From assembly GCA_003538625.1 (NCBI GenBank), contig DPRR01000037.1:1-24661 (forward strand): DNA of 24,661 nt, read 5' to 3'. The DNA comes from Ignavibacteriales bacterium. Its GTDB lineage: Bacteria > Bacteroidota > Ignavibacteria > Ignavibacteriales > Ignavibacteriaceae. Below are positions 16,534-23,575 of this stretch, piece after piece. The translations under genes and the position numbers were made by a program. The notes below the pieces were generated by a model that made no database searches, was not told the DNA's origin, and was given only the letters and a program-made list of their open reading frames with translations. Position 1 is the first letter of the stretch, and the number at the start of each line of letters is the position of its first letter.

Positions 16534-17538
16534 TTAGTTTATAAACCAATGATACCTGTTTACACCAATTGCCTCATACAATCCATTTACAAACTGCTGG
16601 CAACCAACTCCTCTGTCGAGGAAGGTGTCAATATAACTCATTTTATTAGCACCAGTGAAAAGATTATAAAGCTTCCATAGGTTGATATTACCTGATTCTT
16701 CCTTTGCAAAACTCTTATCGCTGTAATAGTCCTTCACCACCAGATTTACCTGTCCATCAGACAATGGAAAAGCTGGTATGTTTTTCCTTTGCTTTAGTGG
16801 CATATTCTGATAAAGCCTTGCCCTTCCAACTATTTGTGCAAACTGACTTTCGGTGATAATTATTTCGGGTAGGTTATTGAATTTATCAAGTTCCCGGTAA
16901 ACGTTAAATTCACCGAACAGGGTAAAGGCTGCTTTTGCAAGTTCAGCAATAGTCCTAACCTTCAATTCAGCTTTAAATCCATCAGTTGAAACACAAAGGT
17001 TACAACAAACCCTGTTTTTAAACCCAATGAAGATTTTGAAATGTTCCTCAGTCTTTCTTGTGTAAAGGTTTTCCAGATTGTAAGCTCTTACACCTCCTAC
17101 AGTCAGATTTAAGCCATTTTCAGCTATGTTTCCGTTTATAGAAGGTATTTCAATAGCAAAAGCCATTCTCTCATAATACAGGGTCTTTTCATGCTCCATT
17201 AGCTCCTTTGCTGGCTTACCCACTGCTGAAGGTATTCTGCCTTTAATTGGATGGCTTACCCTGACAGCAGGTGAAAGAATCTGTTCACCAGTGAAAATCT
17301 GACCAGCAACATATTCAATACATTGAACAAACTCCTGATGACTGATGGTAGATTCATTATCCTTTGCAAATACAGGAATAGTGTGATTTCTTCTGAGTTC
17401 GTCAATCTTAACAACCTCAGTATTGGCTGCTATGAAATGAACATCGCTTGATGTACTAAAATTTTCACTTTCTGCTGTTTCTACAAAAGCAGGTTTAAGG
17501 ATTAATTGTTGTTTGTTATTTACTCGTACCAGTTCCAT
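16534..17538 (-). CDS. DUF3871 family protein
   Basis: A 334-aa protein of the DUF3871 family, common on Bacteroidota phages and islands. Recognisable features are an N-terminal region ending near IPVFAKDNESTISHQEF (about 95-110), a central SPAVRVSHPIKGRIPSAVGKPA block (about 133-155), and a C-terminal segment NLWKLYNLFTGANKMSYIDTFLDR (about 285-310). Its start overlaps the Sak4-like ATPase gene by 23 bp, so the two are co-translated and probably work together in recombination or replication of the excised element. The biochemical role of DUF3871 is not established. A strong terminator follows. Confidence 0.85.
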   Translation of the reverse strand: MELVRVNNKQQLILKPAFVETAESENFSTSSDVHFIAANTEVVKIDELRRNHTIPVFAKDNESTISHQEFVQCIEYVAGQIFTGEQILSPAVRVSHPIKGRIPSAVGKPAKELMEHEKTLYYERMAFAIEIPSINGNIAENGLNLTVGGVRAYNLENLYTRKTEEHFKIFIGFKNRVCCNLCVSTDGFKAELKVRTIAELAKAAFTLFGEFNVYRELDKFNNLPEIIITESQFAQIVGRARLYQNMPLKQRKNIPAFPLSDGQVNLVVKDYYSDKSFAKEESGNINLWKLYNLFTGANKMSYIDTFLDRGVGCQQFVNGLYEAIGVNRYHWFIN

Positions 17539-18379
17539 TGCTTCCTATTTTAGTTGTGTTAATAATTTCTGTGTGTAATACATCCTTGCGATTGATAGCA
17601 AGGACTTCGATTTCCCTCCTGAATTCAGGATAAAGTTTCAGTATATCTCTTAATTCCTGAACTGAACTCGCATTTTGAATCTGCTTTTTCACCTCATCGA
17701 TTGTCACACCTGTATTGCACCATTGCAGTATTCGTTTGCCATGTTCCGGAGTAATAATGGCTTCCGGTCTATCGACAAACAAACCTGTTCTGTCTTTTGA
17801 AGCAACAGCATTGTGTTTTATATCCAAATCAAACACAATCGTGAACTCGTAATCCATACCATCTCTGGTAATACCTTTCAGCCCTACTTTTTCAGGTACT
17901 TGTTTTCCATTCCTTTCAGAAAGTACATAATCCTGTTTAGTCCTGATGGTTGAAATAATATGACATGGTGATTCAAGGATTTTCTGCACAAAAGCATTGT
18001 GCCTTGGAGTCATCTTTGCCCACGCTGTGAATGAATTTCCAGGCATGTTGCCATGTTGGTCAAGTATTCCGCCAGAGCCATCCCATTCGTGACTTATACT
18101 GTCGATGATTATAACTTCCATGCCAGCTTCTTCGCAAATCTCGATTGCTTTGATATAGCGTTCCGGAGTAAATGGTTTGTCAAGTTGCAGAACGTTGTAT
18201 TCTCCCAAATGAGAGTAAAGGTCAGCAGAGTTATTCTCAGTGTCGATTACAGCTGTCTTGCTCCATTCAGTTATTCCTGAAGCAAGCAGTAATGCTGAAA
18301 GACTTTTCCCTGAACCGGCACTTCCTTGAAGCGCCAGTTTCATTTTTGCGTTTTTACGCTTCGCTTGTCTAAGTTCCAT
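17516..18379 (-). CDS. Sak4-like AAA/RecA-fold ATPase
   Basis: A 287-aa P-loop ATPase resembling phage Sak4 single-strand annealing or RecA-like proteins. Walker A is GSAGSGKS at 19-26, Walker B is VIIIDSISHEW at 89-99, and the RTKQDYVL and VGLKGITRDGMDYEF segments (146-179) are typical of the family. The C-terminal 60 residues look helical. Sak4 proteins bind single-stranded DNA with partner proteins during phage recombination; here the partner is probably the DUF3871 protein encoded next, overlapping by 23 bp. This suggests the island repairs or copies its excised DNA. The ATG at 18379 has no Shine-Dalgarno site, but a hairpin and a candidate promoter lie upstream. Confidence 0.85.
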   Translation of the reverse strand: MELRQAKRKNAKMKLALQGSAGSGKSLSALLLASGITEWSKTAVIDTENNSADLYSHLGEYNVLQLDKPFTPERYIKAIEICEEAGMEVIIIDSISHEWDGSGGILDQHGNMPGNSFTAWAKMTPRHNAFVQKILESPCHIISTIRTKQDYVLSERNGKQVPEKVGLKGITRDGMDYEFTIVFDLDIKHNAVASKDRTGLFVDRPEAIITPEHGKRILQWCNTGVTIDEVKKQIQNASSVQELRDILKLYPEFRREIEVLAINRKDVLHTEIINTTKIGSNGTGTSK

Positions 18380-18416
18380 ATTAAAAATATTTAAGTGTTT
18401 AAAAAAAATTTGAAAT

Positions 18417-18447
18417 CAAAAAAGGGTGAACTTTAGTTAGCCACCCT
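18417..18447 (-). terminator. Terminator or attenuator before Sak4 gene
   Basis: On the minus strand AGGGTG (18442-18447) pairs with CACCCT (18423-18428) and is followed by TTTTTT. It may simply end the lipoprotein transcript. It also lies downstream of a candidate promoter at 18491-18522 and only about 40 bp before the Sak4 ATG, so it could act as an attenuator of the recombination genes. Confidence 0.65.
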
Positions 18448-18480
18448 CCTTTACCGTTTTTTCAGTTGTATTTTTTATTG

Positions 18481-18580
18481 TTATCCATCAGCAAGAAATA
18501 CAGTCTCAAAAAATGTTGTCAAAAAATACAGGATAAAACTTGCTTTAATTGATGGATAATTTGCGCAATATTGATGGATG
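18481..18580. repeat. TGATGGAT inverted and direct repeats
   Basis: TTATCCATCA (18481-18490) is the exact reverse complement of TGATGGATAA (18550-18559), and a further TGATGGAT begins at 18572. The set flanks the candidate Sak4 promoter, so it may be an operator for a regulator of the recombination genes or a DNA-looping site. A neighbouring TGCAACAGTGCAAC (18579-18592) adds a short direct repeat. Confidence 0.5.
18491..18522 (-). promoter_or_regulatory. Candidate promoter of Sak4-DUF3871
   Basis: The minus strand reads TTTTTTGACA then 16 bp then TATTTCTTG. This fits both a -33 TTTG with a TAnnTTTG-like -7 box and a primary-sigma-like TTGACA/TATTTC pair. It lies about 115 bp before the Sak4 ATG and between the two inverted TGATGGAT copies. 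Confidence 0.4.
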
Positions 18581-18611
18581 CAACAGTGCAACACTATGCT
18601 GATATAATTCG

Positions 18612-18920
18612 TTAGTCTTTAACGATTGCGTTCAAGAAAAAACGAATAATTCTGAAATAGGTAAATAAGGAAAGTAGATAGCCTCCTACATAGGTGAAGT
18701 CATTCAATAAACCTCTGTCAATCAATCCGATATTGAATCCTAATAATTTACCAATTACTGAAAATGGTATAATAGCTCCGTGATATATGCCACGGAATAT
18801 ATTGTTGCCATAATTACTATTGAATGAAGTTGCATTTTCTGCTGATGGTGCGCATGAAATAAACCAAAACGCTATTGAACAAATACAAATTAAATAAAAC
18901 AATAGGTTTTCTTTTCTCAT
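18612..18920 (-). CDS. Small predicted lipoprotein
   Basis: A 102-aa protein with a hydrophobic N-terminal signal (residues about 5-21) ending in the lipobox FISC with Cys23, so it is probably lipidated and exported. The mature part contains NIFRGIYHGAIIPFSVIGKL (about 39-58), resembling a widespread family of small proteins with a GxWHGxIAPxxFI-type motif, and a second hydrophobic segment (about 74-90). Function is unknown; exposure at the cell surface could serve exclusion or host fitness, but that is speculation. It is a single-gene unit with its own downstream hairpin. A 20-bp piece of its signal-peptide coding region recurs in the upstream gap. Confidence 0.65.
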   Translation of the reverse strand: MRKENLLFYLICICSIAFWFISCAPSAENATSFNSNYGNNIFRGIYHGAIIPFSVIGKLLGFNIGLIDRGLLNDFTYVGGYLLSLFTYFRIIRFFLNAIVKD

Positions 18921-19248
18921 AATTTCTTAATTAAGATTTGAAATGAAATTTCACTTATTCCAAAGATTTTCAAGGATTAAAGTTTTAAACTGAAGTTTTA
19001 TTAAGTTAAAATTTAAATAACTATCCGTACAGACTGATGATTAAATTTTAATTGAAAACGCTATTAAACAAATAGTCAGAAATTCAAATTAAACTTAAAC
19101 TGATAAAAAAGTGGGTGATTAAACCTGCTTCGTATCTGCATAATTTAATTTAAAAATGAATCTTTTTTAAGTTCAAAAATTTAATCTTTAAGGGAATCAA
19201 AAATTTTAATCAATGTCCTCAACTTAACAGCTAAGGACACTGATTTTT
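18921..19248. other. Gap with a decayed copy of lipoprotein DNA
   Basis: No gene is seen in this 328-bp stretch. AAAACGCTATTAAACAAATA at 19055-19074 matches 18866-18885 inside the lipoprotein signal-peptide region in 19 of 20 positions, and CAAATTAAA follows both copies, separated by a short insertion here. This points to an old tandem duplication now decayed. The part next to the lipoprotein gene should carry its promoter, but I see no convincing match. Confidence 0.45.
19208..19248 (-). terminator. Terminator after the 116-aa gene
   Basis: TGTCCT (19214-19219) pairs with AGGACA (19234-19239), extended by TCA/TGA on each side. T-rich runs follow on both strands (seven T on the plus strand, ATTTTTG on the minus), so it may work in both directions. 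It sits directly behind the stop of the 116-aa gene. Confidence 0.6.
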
Positions 19249-19599
19249 TTAATGCGTTAATTCGTTTTCCAGCTCAACCAACTCTTCGAGGTGATTTTGT
19301 TCCACTCTTGCCGGGATAAACTGGTAACGATACGTTAAGACTTTGATTTCACCTGTTTCCTGATTTGTCACTTCAAAAGGTTCAACCTCAGTTCGCTGAA
19401 TTCTGCCGTCAAGTGTTTGACCAATCAGGCTTTTACAAGTTTCTTCATCGAATGTAGTTGGAAGACTTGCCTCCTTTGATGTGGCATAATAAAGCCCGGT
19501 TTCTTTGCTCTGAACAAGGACAATGCCTTGAACAATCAATGCGTTAAATACTTCGCCGAGAGAATTCTGACGAACACGAAAATTTACAATACGTACCAT
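19249..19599 (-). CDS. Hypothetical protein, 116 aa
   Basis: A 116-aa protein I cannot assign to a named family. The N-terminus MVRIVNFRVRQNSLGEVFNA is strand-helix-like, the middle holds TFDEETCKSLIGQTLDGRI (about 49-67), and a strand-turn-strand ETGEIKVLTYRYQFIPA occurs near 80-97, followed by an acidic helix. It appears to be a small soluble protein, a type common on Bacteroidota mobile elements. It stands alone, with a terminator behind it and a 7-bp inverted repeat about 40 bp before its start, and may be a regulator or single-stranded-DNA-binding accessory. No Shine-Dalgarno sequence precedes the ATG. Confidence 0.7.
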   Translation of the reverse strand: MVRIVNFRVRQNSLGEVFNALIVQGIVLVQSKETGLYYATSKEASLPTTFDEETCKSLIGQTLDGRIQRTEVEPFEVTNQETGEIKVLTYRYQFIPARVEQNHLEELVELENELTH

Positions 19600-19931
19600 G
19601 TTTCTTGAATTTTAATTGTTAAACAAAAAATTTCTTTGAACTGCCATTGTTGCAGTTCCACAGTAAAAGTGGGGGTAGTACAAGCAATGGAGAGGGATAA
19701 ATTTTTGATTCTATTTGCCGGCTGAAAAACTTTACCTCATCGAGAACCGGGGGGGGAGGTTTCCCAATTCAAAAGTGTGCGGGGTCTTCAATTAATGGAA
19801 GTTTGCGCATTCGTATTTATTATCGAAAATTTTTTTTATAAAAAATTTTACGTTCACATATAAAAAGGCAGGTTACCCAATGAGATAACCTGCTAAATAG
19901 AATTGAAAAGTAAATGAATGTATTAAACCAG
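19600..19931. other. Intergenic region, inverted repeat and G run
   Basis: No gene is supported in these 332 bp. GAACTGC (19637-19643) and GCAGTTC (19651-19657) form a perfect 7-bp inverted repeat about 40 bp before the 116-aa gene, a possible operator or leader hairpin. A run of eight G lies near 19749-19756, and an AAAATTTTTT/AAAAAATTTT palindrome lies near 19826-19850. The left part probably contains the promoter for the 116-aa gene, though no clear boxes are visible. Confidence 0.4.
19862..19893 (-). terminator. Terminator after the 87-aa gene
   Basis: GCAGGTTA (19868-19875) and TAACCTGC (19886-19893) form a perfect 8-bp stem with a 10-base loop. On the minus strand it is followed by CTTTTTATAT, a standard intrinsic terminator about 40 bp behind the stop of the 87-aa gene. 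Confidence 0.85.
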
Positions 19932-20195
19932 TTAAGTTATTCCTTCAAATTTCAGAGAAGGCGCTGATTTAAAAATATCCCTTAATTCGTCGATGTTATA
20001 GACGTCGCCTTCCATCATTAGTAAATTACGGATGCCACCTATAAAAACATCCGTGGTAGTTTTCCAAATTCCTTTGCGATTAGTGTCAAGTTCTATCTCT
20101 CCTGTAGATGTATTGTATCGAAAATCGAAATCCTCACCTATTAAGGTAAAAATTTGGTACATCACTTCTTCAGCTTGTCTTTCTTTTGAGTTCAT
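19932..20195 (-). CDS. Hypothetical protein, 87 aa
   Basis: An 87-aa protein of unknown function. A segment FDFRYNTSTGEIELDTNRK (about 23-41) resembles sequences at the start of some Bacteroidota replication or VirE-like proteins, which may mean it is a detached module of the replication machinery; this is a weak resemblance. The rest has a helix (RQAEEVMYQIFTLIG) and a C-terminal helix (DELRDIFKSAP). The start is well supported by GGGAGGAA about 7 bp before the ATG. It lies downstream of the primase gene, separated from it by a strong terminator, and has its own terminator. Confidence 0.65.
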   Translation of the reverse strand: MNSKERQAEEVMYQIFTLIGEDFDFRYNTSTGEIELDTNRKGIWKTTTDVFIGGIRNLLMMEGDVYNIDELRDIFKSAPSLKFEGIT

Positions 20196-20273
20196 AATTG
20201 ATTCCTCCCTTATTTTTTAAGTTATTAACCTTGCTGCATATTGCACACACTTTAAATAACTGGTTTTTAATGT

Positions 20274-20297
20274 TTTGCGTAATAAACAGATGCAACA
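20274..20297. promoter_or_regulatory. TTTGCG/ATGCAACA paired element
   Basis: TTTGCG (20274-20279), 10 bp, then ATGCAACA (20290-20297) lies about 80 bp before the 87-aa gene. The same two words recur with a 12-bp gap at 18560-18585, upstream of the Sak4 gene. Two matching sites before two separate transcription units suggest a shared regulator binding site. Confidence 0.35.
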
Positions 20298-20325
20298 TTA
20301 AATTTTAATTTTTTCTTTCTTAGTT

Positions 20326-20391
20326 AAAAAGGTGTTGCCCCCCAGCCAGCTGCAATGCAGTAAGAGTCTGACTTTTATGGGGTGCAACACC
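20326..20391 (-). terminator. Large terminator after the primase gene
   Basis: On the minus strand GGTGTTGC (20384-20391) pairs perfectly with GCAACACC (20331-20338). The stem continues with C4/G4 after a one-base bulge, the loop contains a further CTGCA/TGCAG palindrome, and TTTTT follows. A smaller CAACCC/GGGTTG hairpin at 20393-20408 sits just before it. Together they close the excisionase-primase operon. Confidence 0.75.
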
Positions 20392-20413
20392 GCAACCCCT
20401 TTGGGTTGTTTAA

Positions 20414-22558
20414 TTAGTTTCTCAAAACATTTTGAACACGTTGACGGGAAACGCCAAGAATTCGCGCAATTTCAGCTTTATCCTTTTTTTCGGTATAATA
20501 AAGAAATTCTATTACTTCCCTCTTGGAAGGTATTTTTTTGTCATTTCCAAATATTTTCCGATACACTTTTAGCGCTGTTGCACGAAAGTATTCTGTTATT
20601 TCGATAGCTGTTTTCATGATTTCATTTGTTATCAAATTTGAAAAATCATTTTCCAAAATTTTTTTCATTCCTTTAATTACAATAGCTATACGAAGCGCAA
20701 TAATGTCTAATTTTCCATAAACCCCACTAACATATTCATTTGATTCAGAATTTATTAGCTCAACATTTTCATTAAACCATTCTTCATAAGTGCATTCCGC
20801 TTCATTTGATAAATACAATTGTTCATTTTGAGAAAGATTGGTTAGCGCAACGATAAAAATTTCGTAATTAGCTACTATTTCATCTGGTAGTTTTCTTTTA
20901 CTATACTTTTGTTTTGGTGCGTTATCAGGATAAGCAAAGCAAAAACGTGCAAGAAATCCGTTTTCACTTCCATCATTTTTCGCCAGTTTAAATAACAATT
21001 CCGGTTGAATTCCACCAATAATCGAAATAATTGGATTAGGAATAACTACATCCTCTGAATTTTTGCGATTAATTGATTTTGATACACGGTTGTATGAAGA
21101 TAGCATAAAACTTTGCTCTCCACTTTTGTTATATCTGTTAAAATCATCAAGCCAACCCAATAATTCATCTCTGTCAATCATTAAACCTCTATTATTAATG
21201 GAATGAACTTTTGCTAATGCTTCCGGTGTGTAATCGTTTAATAAATACTGGAATCTTTTTGGCTCAACTAAAAAAGGTACTCCTTCTGCAAGCCGTTGCT
21301 CTTCAGACAATTTGGACAACCTTTTATATTCCTTCACTTCTTCCTTATATTCTTTATAAAGCTTCTTATCTAAATTATGAAATGGTTGTAGAATTGTTCT
21401 TTGTGCTTCAGTTTTTCCAGAGGATACACTTCCGATAATGCCAACCCAAAGAATTGGAATATTTTGATATCTCGTGATGAGTTCAAGTTTATCGCCTATG
21501 GCTAAACCAACAGCTGAAATTACAGAAGCAGCCCAATAGTCACGTGGCGTCTTATATACTTCGACACATGAATTAATTAAAACTTGCACGAATTCTGGAA
21601 ATCCAGATATTGGCAAGGATGGTGTTGGCGGGAGTTTTACAACTTCATTATTTACTTGTTGACCATAACCCAGTTCTACCAATTTACAGCTTGCCAATGT
21701 AAAATCTCCACCACATTCCAAAACAGTAAATACTCCAACAGGTGAATATCCTTTCCCAGCTTCAAAAATGGTTGAGGATGAGAAATTGTAAAACACTCTT
21801 TTTTCTATGTGCCAATTAGCTGAAACAGCATTACCTTCCTTACCGGGTCTTTTAAAATATATACGGTTACCATGTTGTCCAATCATTTTCCATCCATGTT
21901 TCATTAATAATTCTGAAACATCAACCTTAGCATTATAATCATCGAATGGGGAGTTTTTATGATTTTCGATTTTACAAGAATCTATTTCTTCAGTTTTAAC
22001 AGTTTCATCAAAACTTTTTACGATGGCAAACAATTCTTCACATTCTTCTTCACTTAAAAAAGGAATTTTATTATAATCATTGTGATTCATTTTGTATCCG
22101 GGAGATGGTGGTCCAACAACATACCCCCCTTCGCCACGTGTTTCAATAAGTACTTCCCCTTCAGAGTTCATCGCTAACTTTTGGTTTCCTTTAACAAGTT
22201 CTCGGCGATAATAAAGATGCAGTCCTGCATTTTTTGTCACAATAACGACCAGTTTTTTAAAAACATCTGGAAGATTATCACGAATTAATTGCTTTAATTC
22301 CTTCCCAAGCGTACCTGTTTTGTCGTTTTTGAGGTCAATATCCAAGACCTCCAAATTTCCAGAGACCATACCTGTAACTATACCTATTCCAGTTGCAAAT
22401 GATTTGGAAAAAAACTTATGAATATCTCCGTTAGTCATCTTCGTTTCTTGAAATGGTTTCCAGTGGATTATCGCCGGTGATTTGTCTGATTTCACAGGGA
22501 TTACAGACAGGCCATAACTAATATATTCAGTTGCCTTTTCAGTTAATAAATTTCCCAT
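20414..22558 (-). CDS. Prim-pol/DUF3987 primase-helicase with HTH
   Basis: A 714-aa replication protein in several parts. Residues about 5-170 form a bifunctional primase-polymerase domain: the metal-binding pair Asp73-x-Asp75 in VLDIDLKND, His114 in NAGLHLYYR, and RGEGGYVVGPPS at 141-152. Residues 208-300 are a linker with the FSSSTIFEAGKGYSPVGVF block. About 320-650 is a DUF3987 P-loop region with Walker A GSVSSGKT (375-382) and Walker B-like LMIDRDELLGWL (458-469). A C-terminal helix-turn-helix (about 685-714, AEIARILGVSRQRVQ) may recognise the element's origin. It should start replication of the excised island. It follows the VirE_N-like gene by 42 bp. A terminator lies downstream. Confidence 0.85.
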   Translation of the reverse strand: MGNLLTEKATEYISYGLSVIPVKSDKSPAIIHWKPFQETKMTNGDIHKFFSKSFATGIGIVTGMVSGNLEVLDIDLKNDKTGTLGKELKQLIRDNLPDVFKKLVVIVTKNAGLHLYYRRELVKGNQKLAMNSEGEVLIETRGEGGYVVGPPSPGYKMNHNDYNKIPFLSEEECEELFAIVKSFDETVKTEEIDSCKIENHKNSPFDDYNAKVDVSELLMKHGWKMIGQHGNRIYFKRPGKEGNAVSANWHIEKRVFYNFSSSTIFEAGKGYSPVGVFTVLECGGDFTLASCKLVELGYGQQVNNEVVKLPPTPSLPISGFPEFVQVLINSCVEVYKTPRDYWAASVISAVGLAIGDKLELITRYQNIPILWVGIIGSVSSGKTEAQRTILQPFHNLDKKLYKEYKEEVKEYKRLSKLSEEQRLAEGVPFLVEPKRFQYLLNDYTPEALAKVHSINNRGLMIDRDELLGWLDDFNRYNKSGEQSFMLSSYNRVSKSINRKNSEDVVIPNPIISIIGGIQPELLFKLAKNDGSENGFLARFCFAYPDNAPKQKYSKRKLPDEIVANYEIFIVALTNLSQNEQLYLSNEAECTYEEWFNENVELINSESNEYVSGVYGKLDIIALRIAIVIKGMKKILENDFSNLITNEIMKTAIEITEYFRATALKVYRKIFGNDKKIPSKREVIEFLYYTEKKDKAEIARILGVSRQRVQNVLRN

Positions 22559-22600
22559 TAGTCATATGTTTGTTGATAGATTCTCAATTTCATCTTTTGA

Positions 22601-23164
22601 TTAATTGTTATCAATGTTGACATGAAATACTTCTGATATCATATTTAAATATGTTTTTGAACTGTAGGTTATTTTATTCCATTTTGGAATGTTGGCATCA
22701 GTTCGATCCACTTTTTTGTTAAGTGCTTTTTCAAAATAATCTGCAGTCTGATTAAATGCTAATTCGTGATTTTCAGATTCTGAATCAACTAATACCAGTA
22801 AAGTTATTCTGCTTTTATTCAAGTTTCGATACCACCCATGGCAATAAGTTATTGCTTCAATTCTTTTCAATAATTCCTTTGAATTTTTATAATCAACATC
22901 TAAAATTTCAAGGCTGATAAGTCCACTATACTCGAATTTCATAGGTCCGGGTTTATCAGAATCCCATTCGTGGGGACCAAAAGTAAAAAGTTCCCTTCTT
23001 GCTTCTTTAGCTTGATGCAATTCACCTAAATCGATAAGTTTTCTGATTTTCTTAGTGATTTTTTTTGTGTGTCTTGATTGAATGAAATAGAATATTTCAA
23101 TCATATTTAGGCTAAAACAGCCTGAAACAGGAATATCATTGTCACGAACAAAATATTTTTTCAT
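22601..23164 (-). CDS. VirE_N / BT4734-like protein
   Basis: A 187-aa protein resembling the BT4734-like VirE N-terminal domain (PF08800), often found fused to primase or VirE-type helicases in Bacteroidota. The conserved core is GLISLEILDVDYKN (81-94) with Asp89 and Asp91, preceded by FTFGPHEW (61-68) and followed by a strand RITLLVLVD (119-127). Here it is a separate protein, 7 bp after the excisionase-like gene and 42 bp before the prim-pol gene, so it is probably a subunit of the replication machinery. The two acidic residues look like a metal site, but activity is not demonstrated. No truncation is evident; the domain simply stands alone. Confidence 0.75.
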   Translation of the reverse strand: MKKYFVRDNDIPVSGCFSLNMIEIFYFIQSRHTKKITKKIRKLIDLGELHQAKEARRELFTFGPHEWDSDKPGPMKFEYSGLISLEILDVDYKNSKELLKRIEAITYCHGWYRNLNKSRITLLVLVDSESENHELAFNQTADYFEKALNKKVDRTDANIPKWNKITYSSKTYLNMISEVFHVNIDNN

Positions 23165-23171
23165 GGCTTTA

Positions 23172-23459
23172 CTATTTTTTATTTTTTTTTGTGGCTAAAT
23201 AATTTTGTGATTCTGTCTCAATTTCAGATTTTGATTTTCTTTTATTCTTTAAAAGCCACAATTCTATTTCACTCCGTTTAAAGAAAATCAGTTTGCCTTG
23301 GGGACAATAGAATGGTATTTCTCTGCGATGAGTTAGTTTATATAAGTAAGATTTGGAAAATCCTGTGTACGTACAAAGTTCAGCAGGATTTAGAATTTCC
23401 TTTCCCATTAGTTGCTGTTTTTGAAGATATTCTTCAACAGTAAGTACTTCTTTTTTCAT
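23172..23459 (-). CDS. Excisionase-like helix-turn-helix protein
   Basis: A 95-aa DNA-binding protein of the MerR/excisionase-like helix-turn-helix type (HTH_17). Residues 23-70 contain the typical pattern: LNPAELCTYTGFSKSYLYKL (helix-turn-helix), then a wing-like PFYCPQGKLIFFKRSEIELWL. The tail is lysine-rich. Such proteins bend DNA next to att sites and steer the integrase to excision, and may also regulate the operon. It is the first gene of the excision/replication operon, so excision and replication would be switched on together. Triple GTCTAA repeats upstream could be its binding sites. Confidence 0.8.
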   Translation of the reverse strand: MKKEVLTVEEYLQKQQLMGKEILNPAELCTYTGFSKSYLYKLTHRREIPFYCPQGKLIFFKRSEIELWLLKNKRKSKSEIETESQNYLATKKNKK

Positions 23460-23472
23460 TTTCTTGATATTT

Positions 23473-23497
23473 TATTTTGGCACCGTTGCCGTACAAA
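23473..23497 (-). promoter_or_regulatory. Candidate excisionase promoter with operator
   Basis: On the minus strand a TTTG (23494-23497) lies 19 bp before a TAAAATAT sequence, a partial match to the Bacteroidota -33/-7 pattern. The spacer contains the inverted repeat GGCACCGTTGCC (23479-23490), the only GC-rich patch here, so a repressor could sit between the boxes. The excisionase ATG follows about 15 bp after the -7 region. Confidence 0.3.
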
Positions 23498-23539
23498 AAT
23501 GAAAAACAAAAAAAAAAGGAATCCAAAAGTCAAATATGG

Positions 23540-23568
23540 GTCTAAAAAAAGTCTAAGATAAAGTCTAA
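23540..23568. repeat. Three phased GTCTAA repeats
   Basis: GTCTAA occurs at 23540, 23551 and 23563, i.e. every 11-12 bp; the last two are part of an exact 11-bp repeat AAGTCTAAGAT. The array lies between the 300-aa gene and the excisionase promoter, on one face of the helix, as expected for cooperative binding of a regulator or excisionase. Confidence 0.5.
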
Positions 23569-23575
23569 GATTGAA

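Noticed and set aside
19749..19756. G8 run as a phase-variation tract
   Set aside because: It lies outside any gene and not within an identifiable promoter, so no switch can be argued.
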